A stretch of DNA of 64,000 bases. It comes from Kineosporia mesophila. Its GTDB lineage: Bacteria > Actinomycetota > Actinomycetes > Actinomycetales > Kineosporiaceae. The stretch lies in assembly GCF_021129235.1 (NCBI RefSeq), contig NZ_JAJOMA010000001.1, positions 310,001 to 374,000 of the forward strand. The letters run 5' to 3'. How positions within the stretch are numbered: position 1 is the first letter of the stretch; the number at the start of each line of letters is the position of its first letter. Made by a program: the position numbers and the translations under genes. This document shows, piece after piece, positions 43,015-58,513 of this stretch. Below the pieces are notes generated by a model. It was not told where the DNA came from and did no database searches. It saw only the letters and a list, made by a program, of their open reading frames with translations.

Positions 43015-44385
43015 ATGACGAGTGCTGCGCAGACGTTCGCCGAGATCGGCGCCACCGAGCCCCCAGCCTCTCCCACGGTGAGCCTGGGCGCGGCCGTGGT
43101 GCTCGGCGGGAGCATCGCCGGGATGCTGGCTGCGCGGGTGCTGGCCGACCACGCCGAGACCGTGCTGATCGTCGACCGTGACGACCTGGCCACTGCGGAC
43201 GGGCACAGAAACGGTGTGCCGCAGGGCAATCAGGCGCACGTGCTGCTCGCCGCCGGTGGCCGGCACCTGGAGCGCTGGTTTCCGGGCTTCACCGACCGGG
43301 CGGTGGCGGCCGGGGCCCTGCCCCTGATCAGCGACCAGGTGGCGATCTACGACGACTTCATTCCCCGGGTCAGCGGATCGCAGCTGAACCGTCTGGCCCT
43401 GACCCGGCCGTTCCTGGAGCAGCTGATCCGGGCCGAGCTGCAGGGGGTTCCGAACGTGAAGTTCGTGGCCGAGCGGGTGACCGGCCTGGAGTTCGGCGAC
43501 ACCGCCGTCACCGGGGTCAGGTACGAGTCCGGGGTCGAGCCGGCCGACCTGGTCGTCGACGCCCTGGGCCGGGGCAGCCGGGTGGGCGACTGGCTCGAGG
43601 AGGGCGGCTGGGAGAAGCCCGCGCTCGTCCGGGTGCCCAACGGCCTGAACTACGCCACGGCCTTCTTCCGTCGTCCGCCCGGTGACCAGCCGATCGGGAT
43701 GGGCATGGCCCTGGTCGGCTCCCCGGTCACGGGCGGGGCCATCTTCATGATGGCGGAAGACGACCGCTGGATGGTGATCCAGGCCGGGTACGGCGATTTC
43801 AAGCCCGGCCACACCAACGAGGACATGATCGCCCGCTGCCGCCGCGACTACCCCGAACCCTTCGGCCACGTGGTCGACAACGAGATGCTCGGTGACGTCG
43901 CCACCTACCGGCAGAGCGACAGCCGACGCCGTGACTACGGTGGCTGCGAACGACTTCCGGCCCGTCTGATATCGGTCGGCGACGCCGTGGCCTCGTTCAA
44001 CCCGATCTTTGCCCAAGGCATCAGCTCGGCTGCGCTCCAGGCGTCCGCCCTGGCCGGATACCTCCAGTCGAACCCCGACCTGAACACCCCGGCCCGGGAC
44101 TTCCTGGCCCGGCAGAAGGTGGTGGTGGACGCCGCCTGGTCGATCGCGACCAGCGGAGCCGGAGCCGGTCAGGCTCGCCCCTCCCCGACCCAACGCGTGC
44201 GGGGCTGGCTGATCGGCCGGGTGGTTGCCGCCAACCTGACCGACGCGTCCGTGAACCGCGTGTTCGTCGAGGTGACCCAGATGCTGCGCCACCCGAGCGA
44301 CCTGGCGTCCCCCGCAGTGGTGCGCCGAGCCCTCCTGGCAAGCCGCAACCGCCGCCCGGCCCCGGTCCCCCCGCTGGACCGCTAG
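43015..44385 (+). CDS. FAD-dependent monooxygenase/hydroxylase
   Basis: A 456-residue flavoprotein of the aromatic hydroxylase/geranylgeranyl-reductase-like type. VVLGGSIAGMLAARVLADH is the FAD-binding GxGxxG variant, NRLALTRPFLEQLIRAEL and LVVDALGRGSRVGDWLEE are mid-domain motifs, and ISVGDAVASFNPIFAQGIS is the second FAD motif (GD...P..G). ATG at 43015 is chosen; a TTG at 42988 is possible. It follows the LLM fusion in the same direction after 63 bases, so the two may form one redox operon. Confidence 0.88.
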   Translation: MTSAAQTFAEIGATEPPASPTVSLGAAVVLGGSIAGMLAARVLADHAETVLIVDRDDLATADGHRNGVPQGNQAHVLLAAGGRHLERWFPGFTDRAVAAGALPLISDQVAIYDDFIPRVSGSQLNRLALTRPFLEQLIRAELQGVPNVKFVAERVTGLEFGDTAVTGVRYESGVEPADLVVDALGRGSRVGDWLEEGGWEKPALVRVPNGLNYATAFFRRPPGDQPIGMGMALVGSPVTGGAIFMMAEDDRWMVIQAGYGDFKPGHTNEDMIARCRRDYPEPFGHVVDNEMLGDVATYRQSDSRRRDYGGCERLPARLISVGDAVASFNPIFAQGISSAALQASALAGYLQSNPDLNTPARDFLARQKVVVDAAWSIATSGAGAGQARPSPTQRVRGWLIGRVVAANLTDASVNRVFVEVTQMLRHPSDLASPAVVRRALLASRNRRPAPVPPLDR

Positions 44386-44409
44386 CGAGGGTTGCTCCCC
44401 GAACCCGGC

Positions 44410-44456
44410 GATCGTGTGCATTCCTTGCGCCGGACCCGCAAGGAATGCACACGATC
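44410..44456. terminator. perfect 20-bp stem-loop
   Basis: GATCGTGTGCATTCCTTGCG (44410-44429) and its exact complement (44437-44456) around a seven-base loop, 25 bases after the monooxygenase stop. A terminator is likely although there is no T-run; its arms are unrelated to the dispersed repeat family apart from GATCGTG. Confidence 0.7.
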
Positions 44457-44519
44457 TCCCGCTGACGGTCGAGCCATCCATCGGGGAAGTTCCGTGCCGG
44501 CCTGGCCAGGTCGTCGGTC

Positions 44520-44798
44520 GTGGATCAGGAGGCCGTCGACCACGAACGCGAGTTCGGGGCAGTCCCGGTGATCGGGGATGTCGTGCGGATCCGCGTCGCT
44601 CAGCGTGTGGATTTCGACCTGCTGGCCGATCCCGTCATCGCCACGGCGCATCCACCGCGTATCGGGGTGGGGGAGCTCTTCGAGATGACCGGCCCGCAGG
44701 CCGTCGACATTGCGCACCGGCTCCTGCGGGCCGCGGCCTCGATGGAGGATCGGGGCGATGCGCAGGCCCGGCGCCCTCGGCTTGTCGCTGAGGCGTAG
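44520..44798 (+). CDS. small hypothetical protein, uncertain
   Basis: A 92-codon frame from a GTG with good actinobacterial codon use (VIGDVVRIRVAQRVDFDLLADP, IGVGELFEMTGPQAVDIAHRLL). The opposite frame is poorer. No ribosome site is seen and a stop lies 57 bases upstream in frame, so it may be a real small gene or a remnant. A lone GATCACGAAC half-repeat follows at 44812. With the hairpin at 44410, this is the content of the gap 44386-44827. Confidence 0.42.
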   Translation: MDQEAVDHEREFGAVPVIGDVVRIRVAQRVDFDLLADPVIATAHPPRIGVGELFEMTGPQAVDIAHRLLRAAASMEDRGDAQARRPRLVAEA

Positions 44799-44827
44799 GC
44801 CTGACCTGCAAGATCACGAACAGAGGA

Positions 44828-45039
44828 TCAGGGGTTGTTGCTCAGGAAATCGGCGAGGCTTTTCGGACGCAGGTCGGTCCAGTTGGTCTCGATGTAGTGG
44901 ACGCAGGCGGTGCGGGAGTCGGGGCCGAACACGGTGCGCCAGCCGGCGGGTACGTCGACGAACTCGGGCCAGAGGCTGTGCTGGTTCTCGTCGTTCACCA
45001 GAACGAGGAAGACTCCGTCGGGGTTCTCGAACGGGTTGC

Positions 45040-45043
<4 letters not shown>
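44828..45043 (-). CDS. MbtH family protein
   Basis: A 71-residue NRPS chaperone that binds and activates adenylation domains. It has the full family pattern: [34 protein letters not shown], and the Trp-rich C-terminal [10 protein letters not shown]. The ATG overlaps the NRPS stop as ATGA and a GGAAG site lies just before. Its partner should be the adenylation domain(s) of the NRPS directly upstream. Confidence 0.96.
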
Positions 45044-52086
<7,043 letters not shown>

Positions 52087-52096
52087 ACCTGGCCCT

Positions 52097-53512
52097 TCAG
52101 GAGATGAGGTGGCGCAGTGCGGCGACGGGCGCCTTGGCACCACCCTGGGGCAGCCGCGCCGTGGAGATCCCGCTGACCACGGAGGCCAGGATCTCCCCGG
52201 CCCGCACGGCGATCGTCGAGAGCAGCGACGAGGACAGCCCGTGCGTGTGTTCGGTGCCACCCTGCAGATAGATGCCGCAACGGATGCCCGGCGTGGTCAC
52301 CACCCGGTAGTCGCGCTGCACCTTGAGCCGGCCGTTGTGGTCCGGCGGGCAGTAGGCACCCAGCCCGCCGAGCAGCGGCAGCGGGTCGACCGGGTCGTAG
52401 CCGGTGGCGAAAACGGCCAGATCGGCGTCCAGGTCGAACGTGCGGTCGCTGGTCAGGGACCGCACGGTGACCGCCACGCTGCCGCCCTGTTCGCGTACCG
52501 CCTCGACCCGGGCGACGTTCATCATGGTGAGCCGCTCGCGACCGACGACCTTCTCCTGGTACTGCCGCCGGTACAGCTCCTCGATGAGCTCGCCGTCCAC
52601 CACCGAGTAGTTGGTGTTGGCGTGGTAGCCCATCAGCATCTCCTTCACCGAGGCCGGTGCCTCGAAGAAGTCGTCCACCGCGTTCGGGTCGAAAATCCGG
52701 TTCGCGAAAGGGCTGTCGTCGGCCGGGCTGTAGCCGTACCGGGAGAACACCGACACCACCTCGGCATCGGCGAACCGCTGGTGCAGGAACGCCGTCACCT
52801 CGGCCGCGCTCTGCCCGGCGCCGACCACCACGAAACGCTTGGCGGCCTGGCCGTCGATCTCCTCGACGCGGTGCAGCAGCTGCTGGTTGTGCCAGACGTG
52901 CTCGGATCCCGAGATGCCTTGCGGGAAGCGGGGTTGCAGGCCGGTGCCGATGACCACGTTGCGCGCGCGATAGGTCACCTCGCGACCGGTGCCGTCGGGC
53001 GTCAGCTCGCGGGCCGTGACGTCGACGGCCACCACCTCGTCGTCGCTCATCACCGGCTCGATGCGCGTGACCTCATGACCCCAGTCGACCAGGTCGGCCA
53101 CCCGCGCGGCCGCCCACTCCAGGTAGGCGTGGAAGTCCAGGCGCAGCGGGAAGAGCGTCTTGTGGTTGATGAAGTCGACGAGCCGGCCGCGGTCGTGCAG
53201 GTAGGACAGGAAGCTGAAGCTACTGGCCGGATTTCTCAGGGTGACCAGGTCTTTCAGAAACGAGACCTGCATCGTGGCATCGTCGAGCAGCATGCCCCGA
53301 TGCCATCCGAATGCCGGTTGACGCTCGAAGAAACGTACCGCCACGCGCTCGGCGTCGTTAGCCTGGCCGTTGTGCTCCACCGCCGCGATCGCGAGGGCCA
53401 GGTTCGAGGGTCCGAACCCGATCCCGATCAGATCATGGGTCGGCAGAGAGGTCGGCGGCGAGGTGTCGCCGTCGGGTCCGTCCGACGATCCGCCAGATGG
53501 AAGGGAGCTCAT
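52097..53512 (-). CDS. L-ornithine N5-monooxygenase (siderophore)
   Basis: A 471-residue flavin monooxygenase of the SidA/PvdA/CchB family that hydroxylates the ornithine side chain using NADPH and O2. FAD motif GIGFGPSNLALAIA near residue 30, MQVSFLKDLVTLRNP, the NADPH motif VVVGAGQSAAEV, SRYGYSPADDSPFANRIF and the C-terminal FATGYDP are all present. The ATG at 53512 has GGAGG six bases upstream. It is the first gene of the NRPS operon and lies 66 bases from the iron box, so it should be induced on iron starvation. Confidence 0.95.
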   Translation of the reverse strand: MSSLPSGGSSDGPDGDTSPPTSLPTHDLIGIGFGPSNLALAIAAVEHNGQANDAERVAVRFFERQPAFGWHRGMLLDDATMQVSFLKDLVTLRNPASSFSFLSYLHDRGRLVDFINHKTLFPLRLDFHAYLEWAAARVADLVDWGHEVTRIEPVMSDDEVVAVDVTARELTPDGTGREVTYRARNVVIGTGLQPRFPQGISGSEHVWHNQQLLHRVEEIDGQAAKRFVVVGAGQSAAEVTAFLHQRFADAEVVSVFSRYGYSPADDSPFANRIFDPNAVDDFFEAPASVKEMLMGYHANTNYSVVDGELIEELYRRQYQEKVVGRERLTMMNVARVEAVREQGGSVAVTVRSLTSDRTFDLDADLAVFATGYDPVDPLPLLGGLGAYCPPDHNGRLKVQRDYRVVTTPGIRCGIYLQGGTEHTHGLSSSLLSTIAVRAGEILASVVSGISTARLPQGGAKAPVAALRHLIS

Positions 53513-53577
53513 GAATGTCCTCCGGGACGCACCGATCGTGCGCGTCATCGCAATGAGTGCACCAAAGCCGTAATTTC

Positions 53578-53596
53578 TTAGGTGAGGCTACCCTAA
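53578..53596. promoter_or_regulatory. DtxR/IdeR iron box
   Basis: TTAGGTGAGGCTACCCTAA matches the 19-bp DtxR/IdeR consensus as I know it (TTAGGTTAGGCTAACCTAA) at 17 of 19 positions and keeps dyad symmetry. It lies between the divergent ornithine N-hydroxylase and formyltransferase genes, so one site can control both arms. Confidence 0.9.
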
Positions 53597-53654
53597 CGAA
53601 CGATGGGATGACATAGTCCAGACCGAGACAAAAACCGCTTCTGCAGGAGGCTTC

Positions 53655-54599
53655 GTGCGGATTGTCATGTTCGGTTATCAGACGTGGGGTCATCGCACGC
53701 TCAGCGCCCTCATCGCCTCCGGGCACGAGGTGGTCCTGGTGGTCACCCACCCGCGGAGCGAGCACGCCTACGAGAAGATCTGGAACGACAGCGTGGCCGA
53801 TCTGGCCGCCGAGAACGGCATCCCGGTGGTGATCCGGAACCGGCCCGATGCCGGGCTTCTCGAGCAGTTGCGGGCGGTTGTGCCCGATCTGATCGTGGCG
53901 AACAACTGGCGCACCTACATCCCGGAGGAGATCTGGTCGCTGCCGGCGCACGGCACGCTGAACGTGCACGACTCGCTCCTGCCCGCCTACGCCGGGTTCT
54001 CGCCGCTCATCTGGGCACTGATCAACGGTGAGCCGGAGGTGGGGGTGACGGCCCACATGATGAACGAGACGCTGGACGCGGGGCCGGTCGTCGTGCAGAG
54101 GTCGGTTCCGGTGGGGCCGCGCGACACCACCACCGATCTCTTTCACAAGACGCTCGATCTGATCGAGCCGATCCTGCTGGAGAGTCTGGAGACCATTGCC
54201 GCGGGCCGCACCGACTTCACCCCTCAGGACCGTTCGGGGGCCAGCTTCTTCCACAAGCGCTCGGACGAGGACAGCCGCATCGACTGGACCTGGTCGGCGG
54301 CCGAACTTGACCGTCTGGTGCGGGCGCTCAGCGATCCGTACCCGAATGCCTACTGCTACTACAAGGGCGAGCGGCTGCGGATCACCGGGGCCCAGGTCTC
54401 CACCGAGCACTACGGGGGCACACCGGGCCGCATCTTCTACCGGGAGGGCGACGGTGTGGTGATCGTTGCCGGGGCGAACGCCCGCACCGGCCGGGCGAAC
54501 GGCCTGCGGGTGGTGCGGGTGCGGACCGATGACGGCGTCGATCATCTGGCCACGGACTTCTTCACGACCATGGGCGGCTACCTGACGTCCCATCCCTAG
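53655..54599 (+). CDS. N5-hydroxyornithine formyltransferase
   Basis: A 314-residue formyltransferase related to Met-tRNA formyltransferase and CchA, expected to use formyl-tetrahydrofolate to make N5-formyl-N5-hydroxyornithine. The catalytic set is N-H-D: NVHDSLLPAYAGFSPLIWAL and the later Asp in NETLDAGPVVVQ. The C-terminal OB-like half (YYKGERLRITGAQV) is present. GTG at 53655 follows AGGAGG. It is divergent from the hydroxylase and shares its iron box. It is too unlike the housekeeping Fmt N-terminus to be that gene. Confidence 0.92.
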   Translation: MRIVMFGYQTWGHRTLSALIASGHEVVLVVTHPRSEHAYEKIWNDSVADLAAENGIPVVIRNRPDAGLLEQLRAVVPDLIVANNWRTYIPEEIWSLPAHGTLNVHDSLLPAYAGFSPLIWALINGEPEVGVTAHMMNETLDAGPVVVQRSVPVGPRDTTTDLFHKTLDLIEPILLESLETIAAGRTDFTPQDRSGASFFHKRSDEDSRIDWTWSAAELDRLVRALSDPYPNAYCYYKGERLRITGAQVSTEHYGGTPGRIFYREGDGVVIVAGANARTGRANGLRVVRVRTDDGVDHLATDFFTTMGGYLTSHP

Positions 54600-54654
54600 G
54601 TTCCCTCATACGCACGATCACGAAGGGGTTGGGGGGCTGGGACCAGGCCGTCCA

Positions 54655-55012
54655 TCAGCGGGCGTAAAGGCCTCCCGTGCCCAGAAGTTCGTCGTGCGTG
54701 CCCGGCCCGGCCACCCGGCCCGCCTCCATCACCACGATCAGATCGGCGGTGGCGGCCCGGGTGAGCCGGTGCGCGACCACGACCGCGGTGCGTCCGGTGA
54801 GGGCTTGCCGGGCCGAGCGTTCCAGCAACCGGGCGCCGGCCCGGCCTCCTCGCCCCGACCACCGCGATCCGGTGGCCGGGCGGAACGGTGAGATCCACGT
54901 CTTCAAGCACCGGGTGGCCGTCCAGACAGCTGTGGCTGACCTTTCGATCATTGATCGCGGCGGTGCCGGTCCGGGGGGCGCCGGTGGACCGGGCCCAGCG
55001 CCGGGCTGTCCT
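54655..55012 (-). pseudogene. ABC exporter ATPase remnant (internal deletion, frameshift)
   Basis: Two pieces of one ATP-binding subunit lie in different minus frames. The first reads CLDGHPVLEDVDLTVPPGHR then IAVVGA, where Walker A should follow; the second reads GARLLERSARQALTGRTAVV, then AHRLTRAATADLIVVMEAG. The region from Walker A through the ABC signature is deleted, and the frame changes at the join. The transmembrane half is missing as well. In related clusters a fused exporter moves the siderophore out, so export capacity has been lost here. A lone GATCACGAA half-repeat lies just beyond at 54614. Confidence 0.85.
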
Positions 55013-55627
55013 CTAGAGAAGTGCCTCGACCAGGAGCCCGATGGCGATCCCGGTCATGGCCACGCCCGAGCACCGGGCCACGATCCGGGCCGCCGTGGGC
55101 CGGGCCCGCAGCACCGCGCGCGATCCCGTGCCCACGCCGGTGTAGACCAGCGCGCACATCAGGATGTGCAGGCAGCCGAGCGTGAGCAGTTGCAGGGTCA
55201 GCGGCCAGCCGGCCCCGGGATCGGTGAACTGCGGCAGCAGGGCCAGGAACAGCAGCAGGGCCTTGGGGTTGGAACCGCTGATCATCGCGCCGCGCCCGGC
55301 CTGGTTCAGCCACGAACCCTCGGACGACCCGGAACCGGCCTGCGGGGTGGGCGGATCCAGCACGGTCGAGACGCCCAGGTAGCCCAGGTAGGCGGCCCCG
55401 GCCAGGGTCAGGGCCGGTAGCGCGCCCGGGGTGCCGGCGATCAGCGCGGCGGCCCCGGCGGCGACGACCACGGTGATGGCCAGGTAGCCCGCGAGCAGCC
55501 CGGAGATCGCCGGCACCAGCGACCGGTGGCGCAGCCCGGCCGAGATCGCGTAGGCCCAGTCGGCCCCCGGGGTGAGCACAAGCAGGGCCGACACTGCCCA
55601 GAACCCGGCAATCATCCCGAACCTCAT
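55013..55627 (-). CDS. LysE family amino acid exporter
   Basis: A 204-residue membrane protein with six predicted hydrophobic segments. FWAVSALLVLTPGADWAYAIS carries the LysE/RhtB Pro-Gly-x-D/N motif, GAAYLGYLGV and GSNPKALLLFLALLPQF follow. It exports an amino acid, possibly arginine/lysine or ornithine. Divergent from an Lrp-type regulator, the usual LysE arrangement. Next to an ornithine-using cluster it could balance that pool; inference. Confidence 0.93.
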   Translation of the reverse strand: MRFGMIAGFWAVSALLVLTPGADWAYAISAGLRHRSLVPAISGLLAGYLAITVVVAAGAAALIAGTPGALPALTLAGAAYLGYLGVSTVLDPPTPQAGSGSSEGSWLNQAGRGAMISGSNPKALLLFLALLPQFTDPGAGWPLTLQLLTLGCLHILMCALVYTGVGTGSRAVLRARPTAARIVARCSGVAMTGIAIGLLVEALL

Positions 55628-55754
55628 GTGGTGCCTCGACTTTCCACGTCACGACGGCACCGTTGTGCCGACCTGAGGAAAGTACAGAGAATTCCGCGGG
55701 AAGTGCTGACCGGATCTGGCCCTGTTCGAGCCCGGATGGGGAAAGAATCAGGCC

Positions 55755-56207
55755 GTGGACGCTCTTGATCGCGAGATTGTTGCGCAGCTCCAGGCCGACG
55801 GCCGGCTGACGCTCACCGAGCTGGCCGATCGGGTCGGCCTGACCGTCTCGCCGTGCCACCGACGGCTACGGGCGCTGGAGCGCGACGGGGTGATCACCGG
55901 TTACACCGCCCAGATCGACCCGGCCAGCGTCGGCCTGGGGTTCGAGGCCCTGGTGTTCGTCACGATGACCGAGAGCGGGGCCCGCACCGTGGCGGCGCTG
56001 GAGGAGGCGCTGGCCGGCATCCCGAACGTGCTGCTGGCCCAGCGGCTGTTCGGCAGCCCCGACTACCTGCTGCGGGTCGTGGCCGAAGACCTGAGTGCGT
56101 TCCAGCGGCTCTACGACGACCAGCTGGCCACCTTGCCCGGGGTGCAGCGGCTGAACTCCACGCTGGTGATGAAGAGCGTGGTGGAGGGACGTGGGCTGCC
56201 CCTGTAG
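55755..56207 (+). CDS. Lrp/AsnC family transcriptional regulator
   Basis: A 150-residue regulator: LDREIVAQLQADGRLTLTELA and GLTVSPCHRRLRALERDGVI form the N-terminal HTH, and the RAM domain follows with SPDYLLRVVAEDLSAFQRLY. The GTG start at 55755 fits the family length. It most likely senses an amino acid and controls the divergent LysE exporter. No clear operator was seen in 55628-55754. Confidence 0.94.
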   Translation: MDALDREIVAQLQADGRLTLTELADRVGLTVSPCHRRLRALERDGVITGYTAQIDPASVGLGFEALVFVTMTESGARTVAALEEALAGIPNVLLAQRLFGSPDYLLRVVAEDLSAFQRLYDDQLATLPGVQRLNSTLVMKSVVEGRGLPL

Positions 56208-56239
56208 CCGCTGGAACAGAGGCAGCCCACGTCATCGGG

Positions 56240-57271
56240 TCAGCAGTTCTCGTAGTAGTACTTCGAGTTGCCCGACGCCACCACGTTGCGGTCGCGCAGG
56301 ATCACCGAGATGTTCTTGCCCTGGGCCGCGCAGGCCTTGGTGTAGGCCGACTTGCCGTTGTCCGTGTACTCGACCTCGTACACCTGGTCACCGTAGATGT
56401 TGGTGTAGGCGCCGCACTCGCTCCAGACCTGGCACTCCTCGGCCACCGCGAAGTCGAAACCGGCGGTCGTGGCTTCGCTCTTGGTGATGTCGGCGGTGTT
56501 CTTCTGGGCGATCGCCAGACCCTTGTCGTGAGCCCGCTGGGTGAGCAGCTTGGCGAAGGCGAGGTTGTCCGCCTTGGTGAGCAGATCGTCCGAACGCGTG
56601 TAGGTGTCCAGGTTGTCGGGCTCCACCGCGTCGAAATCGGCTGCCGCGCAGCCATCGATCCAGCCGCCCACAATGTCTGCGAGCGCTGTGCGCTTGGCCG
56701 CCGTCGAGGTGTCGAGCAGGAACTCGCCCCACTCGGAGTCCTCGACGTACTCGCCGTCCTTCTTCAGCAGCAGGTCGTCGTGGCTACCCGTCCAGAAGCT
56801 GGCCTCACTGGGCTGGGTCTGGAAACTGTTGACGTAGCAGATGTTGTACTTGCCGCTCACCGGCTTCGACTCGCGGTCACGGTCCACGATCTTCACCGAC
56901 GAGACCGGGGTGTAGGCCCCGCCGATCTGGTAGTCGAACTGCCCGTTCACCGGCGGCAGGGTGACATCGCCGGCGGCCGCGGAGGCCGTGGTGGTGGACG
57001 TGGTGGTGGAGGTGGACGTCGTGGCGGACGCTGAGGTGGTGGTCGAGGTCACGGCCGGCGCTTGCGTCGCCGGTGCCTCACCGGTGGGCGTGGAGCTGGG
57101 CGACGCCGTCGCGGTGGCCGTGGGTTTCGGGTGTCGTTTCGGGTGCTCGTGGCTCCGGTTCCCGTGGTTGGCCGCGCTCGCGACCGTGAACGATCCGACT
57201 CCGAGAAGGACGACCAGGGCGCTCGCGGAGGCCACGGCCACCCGACGCCGGCTCGTGCGCTTGATGCTCAT
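56240..57271 (-). CDS. secreted GH114-like endo-alpha-1,4-polygalactosaminidase
   Basis: A 343-residue exported protein. Signal peptide MSIKRTSRRRVAVASASALV to ASA, a His/Lys- and then Ser/Thr-rich linker to about residue 110, then a GH114/TM1410-type barrel: YQIGGAYTPVSSVKIVDRDR, ICYVNSFQTQPSEASFW, and DAVEPDNLDTYTR with the expected catalytic acid. The end KYYYENC is typical. It would cleave galactosaminogalactan-type polymers. ATG at 57271 gives a proper signal; 57301 would add ten residues. Confidence 0.88.
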   Translation of the reverse strand: MSIKRTSRRRVAVASASALVVLLGVGSFTVASAANHGNRSHEHPKRHPKPTATATASPSSTPTGEAPATQAPAVTSTTTSASATTSTSTTTSTTTASAAAGDVTLPPVNGQFDYQIGGAYTPVSSVKIVDRDRESKPVSGKYNICYVNSFQTQPSEASFWTGSHDDLLLKKDGEYVEDSEWGEFLLDTSTAAKRTALADIVGGWIDGCAAADFDAVEPDNLDTYTRSDDLLTKADNLAFAKLLTQRAHDKGLAIAQKNTADITKSEATTAGFDFAVAEECQVWSECGAYTNIYGDQVYEVEYTDNGKSAYTKACAAQGKNISVILRDRNVVASGNSKYYYENC

Positions 57272-57379
57272 GCTCGCTCTTCGTTCCTCACTGCGAAGCA
57301 TCCCGCCTCGGGCTCACCCCTGGCGACCAGTGCCGGACCGACCACACTGCGTGCGGTACGCCGGCTGAATGCTCCGTAA

Positions 57380-57453
57380 CGGCCCCGAACCTAGAAAACC
57401 GAGTGAGTGCGGAGTGTTAAAAATCGCCTAGGCTTTCGTATGGTTCGGGGCCG
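57380..57453. repeat. 12-bp inverted repeat with AT-rich centre
   Basis: CGGCCCCGAACC (57380-57391) and its exact complement (57442-57453) flank 50 bases that include GTTAAAAATCGCC, the most AT-rich part of the gap 57272-57462. It probably brackets the promoter of the GH114 gene or ends the HEPN transcript. Confidence 0.5.
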
Positions 57454-57462
57454 CTGTACGGG

Positions 57463-57861
57463 TCAGTCCCGCCCGAAGAGCCTCAGCTCGCCGATGAGTT
57501 TCTCGGCCGATTCAAGGATCTCCTGCGCGGTGGCTATGCATTCGAACGTTTCGTCCAGGGAGGAACCGTCACCCGGCCGTTCTGGATACTCAAGTTCGTT
57601 GCGCCGCCGCCGTATTGCGCCGAAGTTGCGGAACCCGGAGCCGAACTGGGCCCTGAGCGCGCGATCCACCACGTAGTGTCCGCCCTTGCTGGTGGGGCGT
57701 AGTCCTTGCTGGATGGGTAAGGCCGTGCCCGCAGTCCGGGCGGCGTCGTAGGCCAGGACGAAAGCCGAGTCCGGATCCTGTTCGGCCAAGGTCCGGGCGC
57801 TTTTCAGGGTCGTCGTAGCCTTGGCCATGAGCGCGCTGCCGTCGGCGGCCCCACCGCTCAA
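57463..57861 (-). CDS. HEPN-domain protein (toxin side of HEPN/MNT pair)
   Basis: A HEPN protein of at least 132 residues. Core: LAYDAARTAGTALPIQQGLR, RPTSKGGHYVVDRALRAQFG and RRRRNELEYPE, where RNxxxH is replaced by RNELEY, as often seen in the SAV_6107-like branch. HEPN toxins are usually RNases; loss of the His leaves activity uncertain. The only ordinary start is a TTG at 57861. The frame stays open upstream to 57948 and encodes ARWKYGEAEIEGFIASGELQ, which looks like the conserved HEPN N-terminus, so the true start may be a non-standard codon overlapping the MNT gene. Confidence 0.82.
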   Translation of the reverse strand: MSGGAADGSALMAKATTTLKSARTLAEQDPDSAFVLAYDAARTAGTALPIQQGLRPTSKGGHYVVDRALRAQFGSGFRNFGAIRRRRNELEYPERPGDGSSLDETFECIATAQEILESAEKLIGELRLFGRD

Positions 57862-57904
57862 CTGCTGAAGTTCCCCCGATGCGATGAAGCCCTCGATCTC
57901 GGCC

Positions 57905-58513
57905 TCACCGTACTTCCACCGTGCCGTCGTTGCTTCCCCCGTTGTCGATCAATGTTGTGAACGGAGATTCCCGGATCTGGGAGATCAGGAAATCGGCACG
58001 ATCTTCCCATTGCTCGCGGGTGCGGATGACCGGGTTGACCTCGAGCCCGATCCGGTGCTGCGCGCGGTCGGCGGCGTCGTACACGTCTGCGCGCCGGACC
58101 CGGCCGACCACGAGAACGTCGACGTCGTGCGGGGGTGGGCCGCTCTGCCCGGCATGGCGAGCCGCCCAGGAACCGAAGATCAGGACCTTCTCGGCGCCGA
58201 TCGAGGAGAACTCCTCCTCGACCACGACGCGTGGACCGAACGTCACCTCCAGCAGGCGGGCCAGCGGCTCGGCCGCGGGGTGATCGGAGGCTGCTCTCAG
58301 CACGCGGTTGCGGCCCAGGGTGCGGCTGATGACGAGTCCCGCCGTCTCGAGGCGCTTTACCTCTCGGTGCAGAGTGGTCAGGGGTACGTTGAGGCGCAGG
58401 GCGAGTTCGGACAGGCCGTACTCCTGCTCGGGATGCAGCATGAGACACATCAGCAGGTCGGCTTGGTGCTGTGACCGGAACACAGGCAACAGAGGAGGGC
58501 CCTCACTACGCAT
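57905..58513 (-). CDS. HTH-nucleotidyltransferase (MNT) antitoxin
   Basis: A 202-residue protein joining an ArsR-like winged helix (residues 15-75: LSELALRLNVPLTTLHREVKRL) to a minimal nucleotidyltransferase domain (100-185) with GS at 114-115 and DVD at 130-132, the GSx(n)DxD metal site. MNT partners neutralise HEPN toxins by AMPylation or binding. The HTH and the palindrome over its own start codon suggest autoregulation. ATG at 58513. It lies upstream of and overlaps the probable HEPN N-terminus. Confidence 0.92.
   Translation of the reverse strand: MRSEGPPLLPVFRSQHQADLLMCLMLHPEQEYGLSELALRLNVPLTTLHREVKRLETAGLVISRTLGRNRVLRAASDHPAAEPLARLLEVTFGPRVVVEEEFSSIGAEKVLIFGSWAARHAGQSGPPPHDVDVLVVGRVRRADVYDAADRAQHRIGLEVNPVIRTREQWEDRADFLISQIRESPFTTLIDNGGSNDGTVEVR

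Noticed and set aside
41926-44481. 851-codon minus-strand frame opposite the flavoenzymes
   Set aside because: Shadow frame spanning two unrelated plus-strand genes and their gap.
44382-44717. 111-codon minus-strand frame in the gap after the monooxygenase
   Set aside because: The plus-strand frame at 44520 has much better codon positions, and this frame reads through the perfect hairpin.
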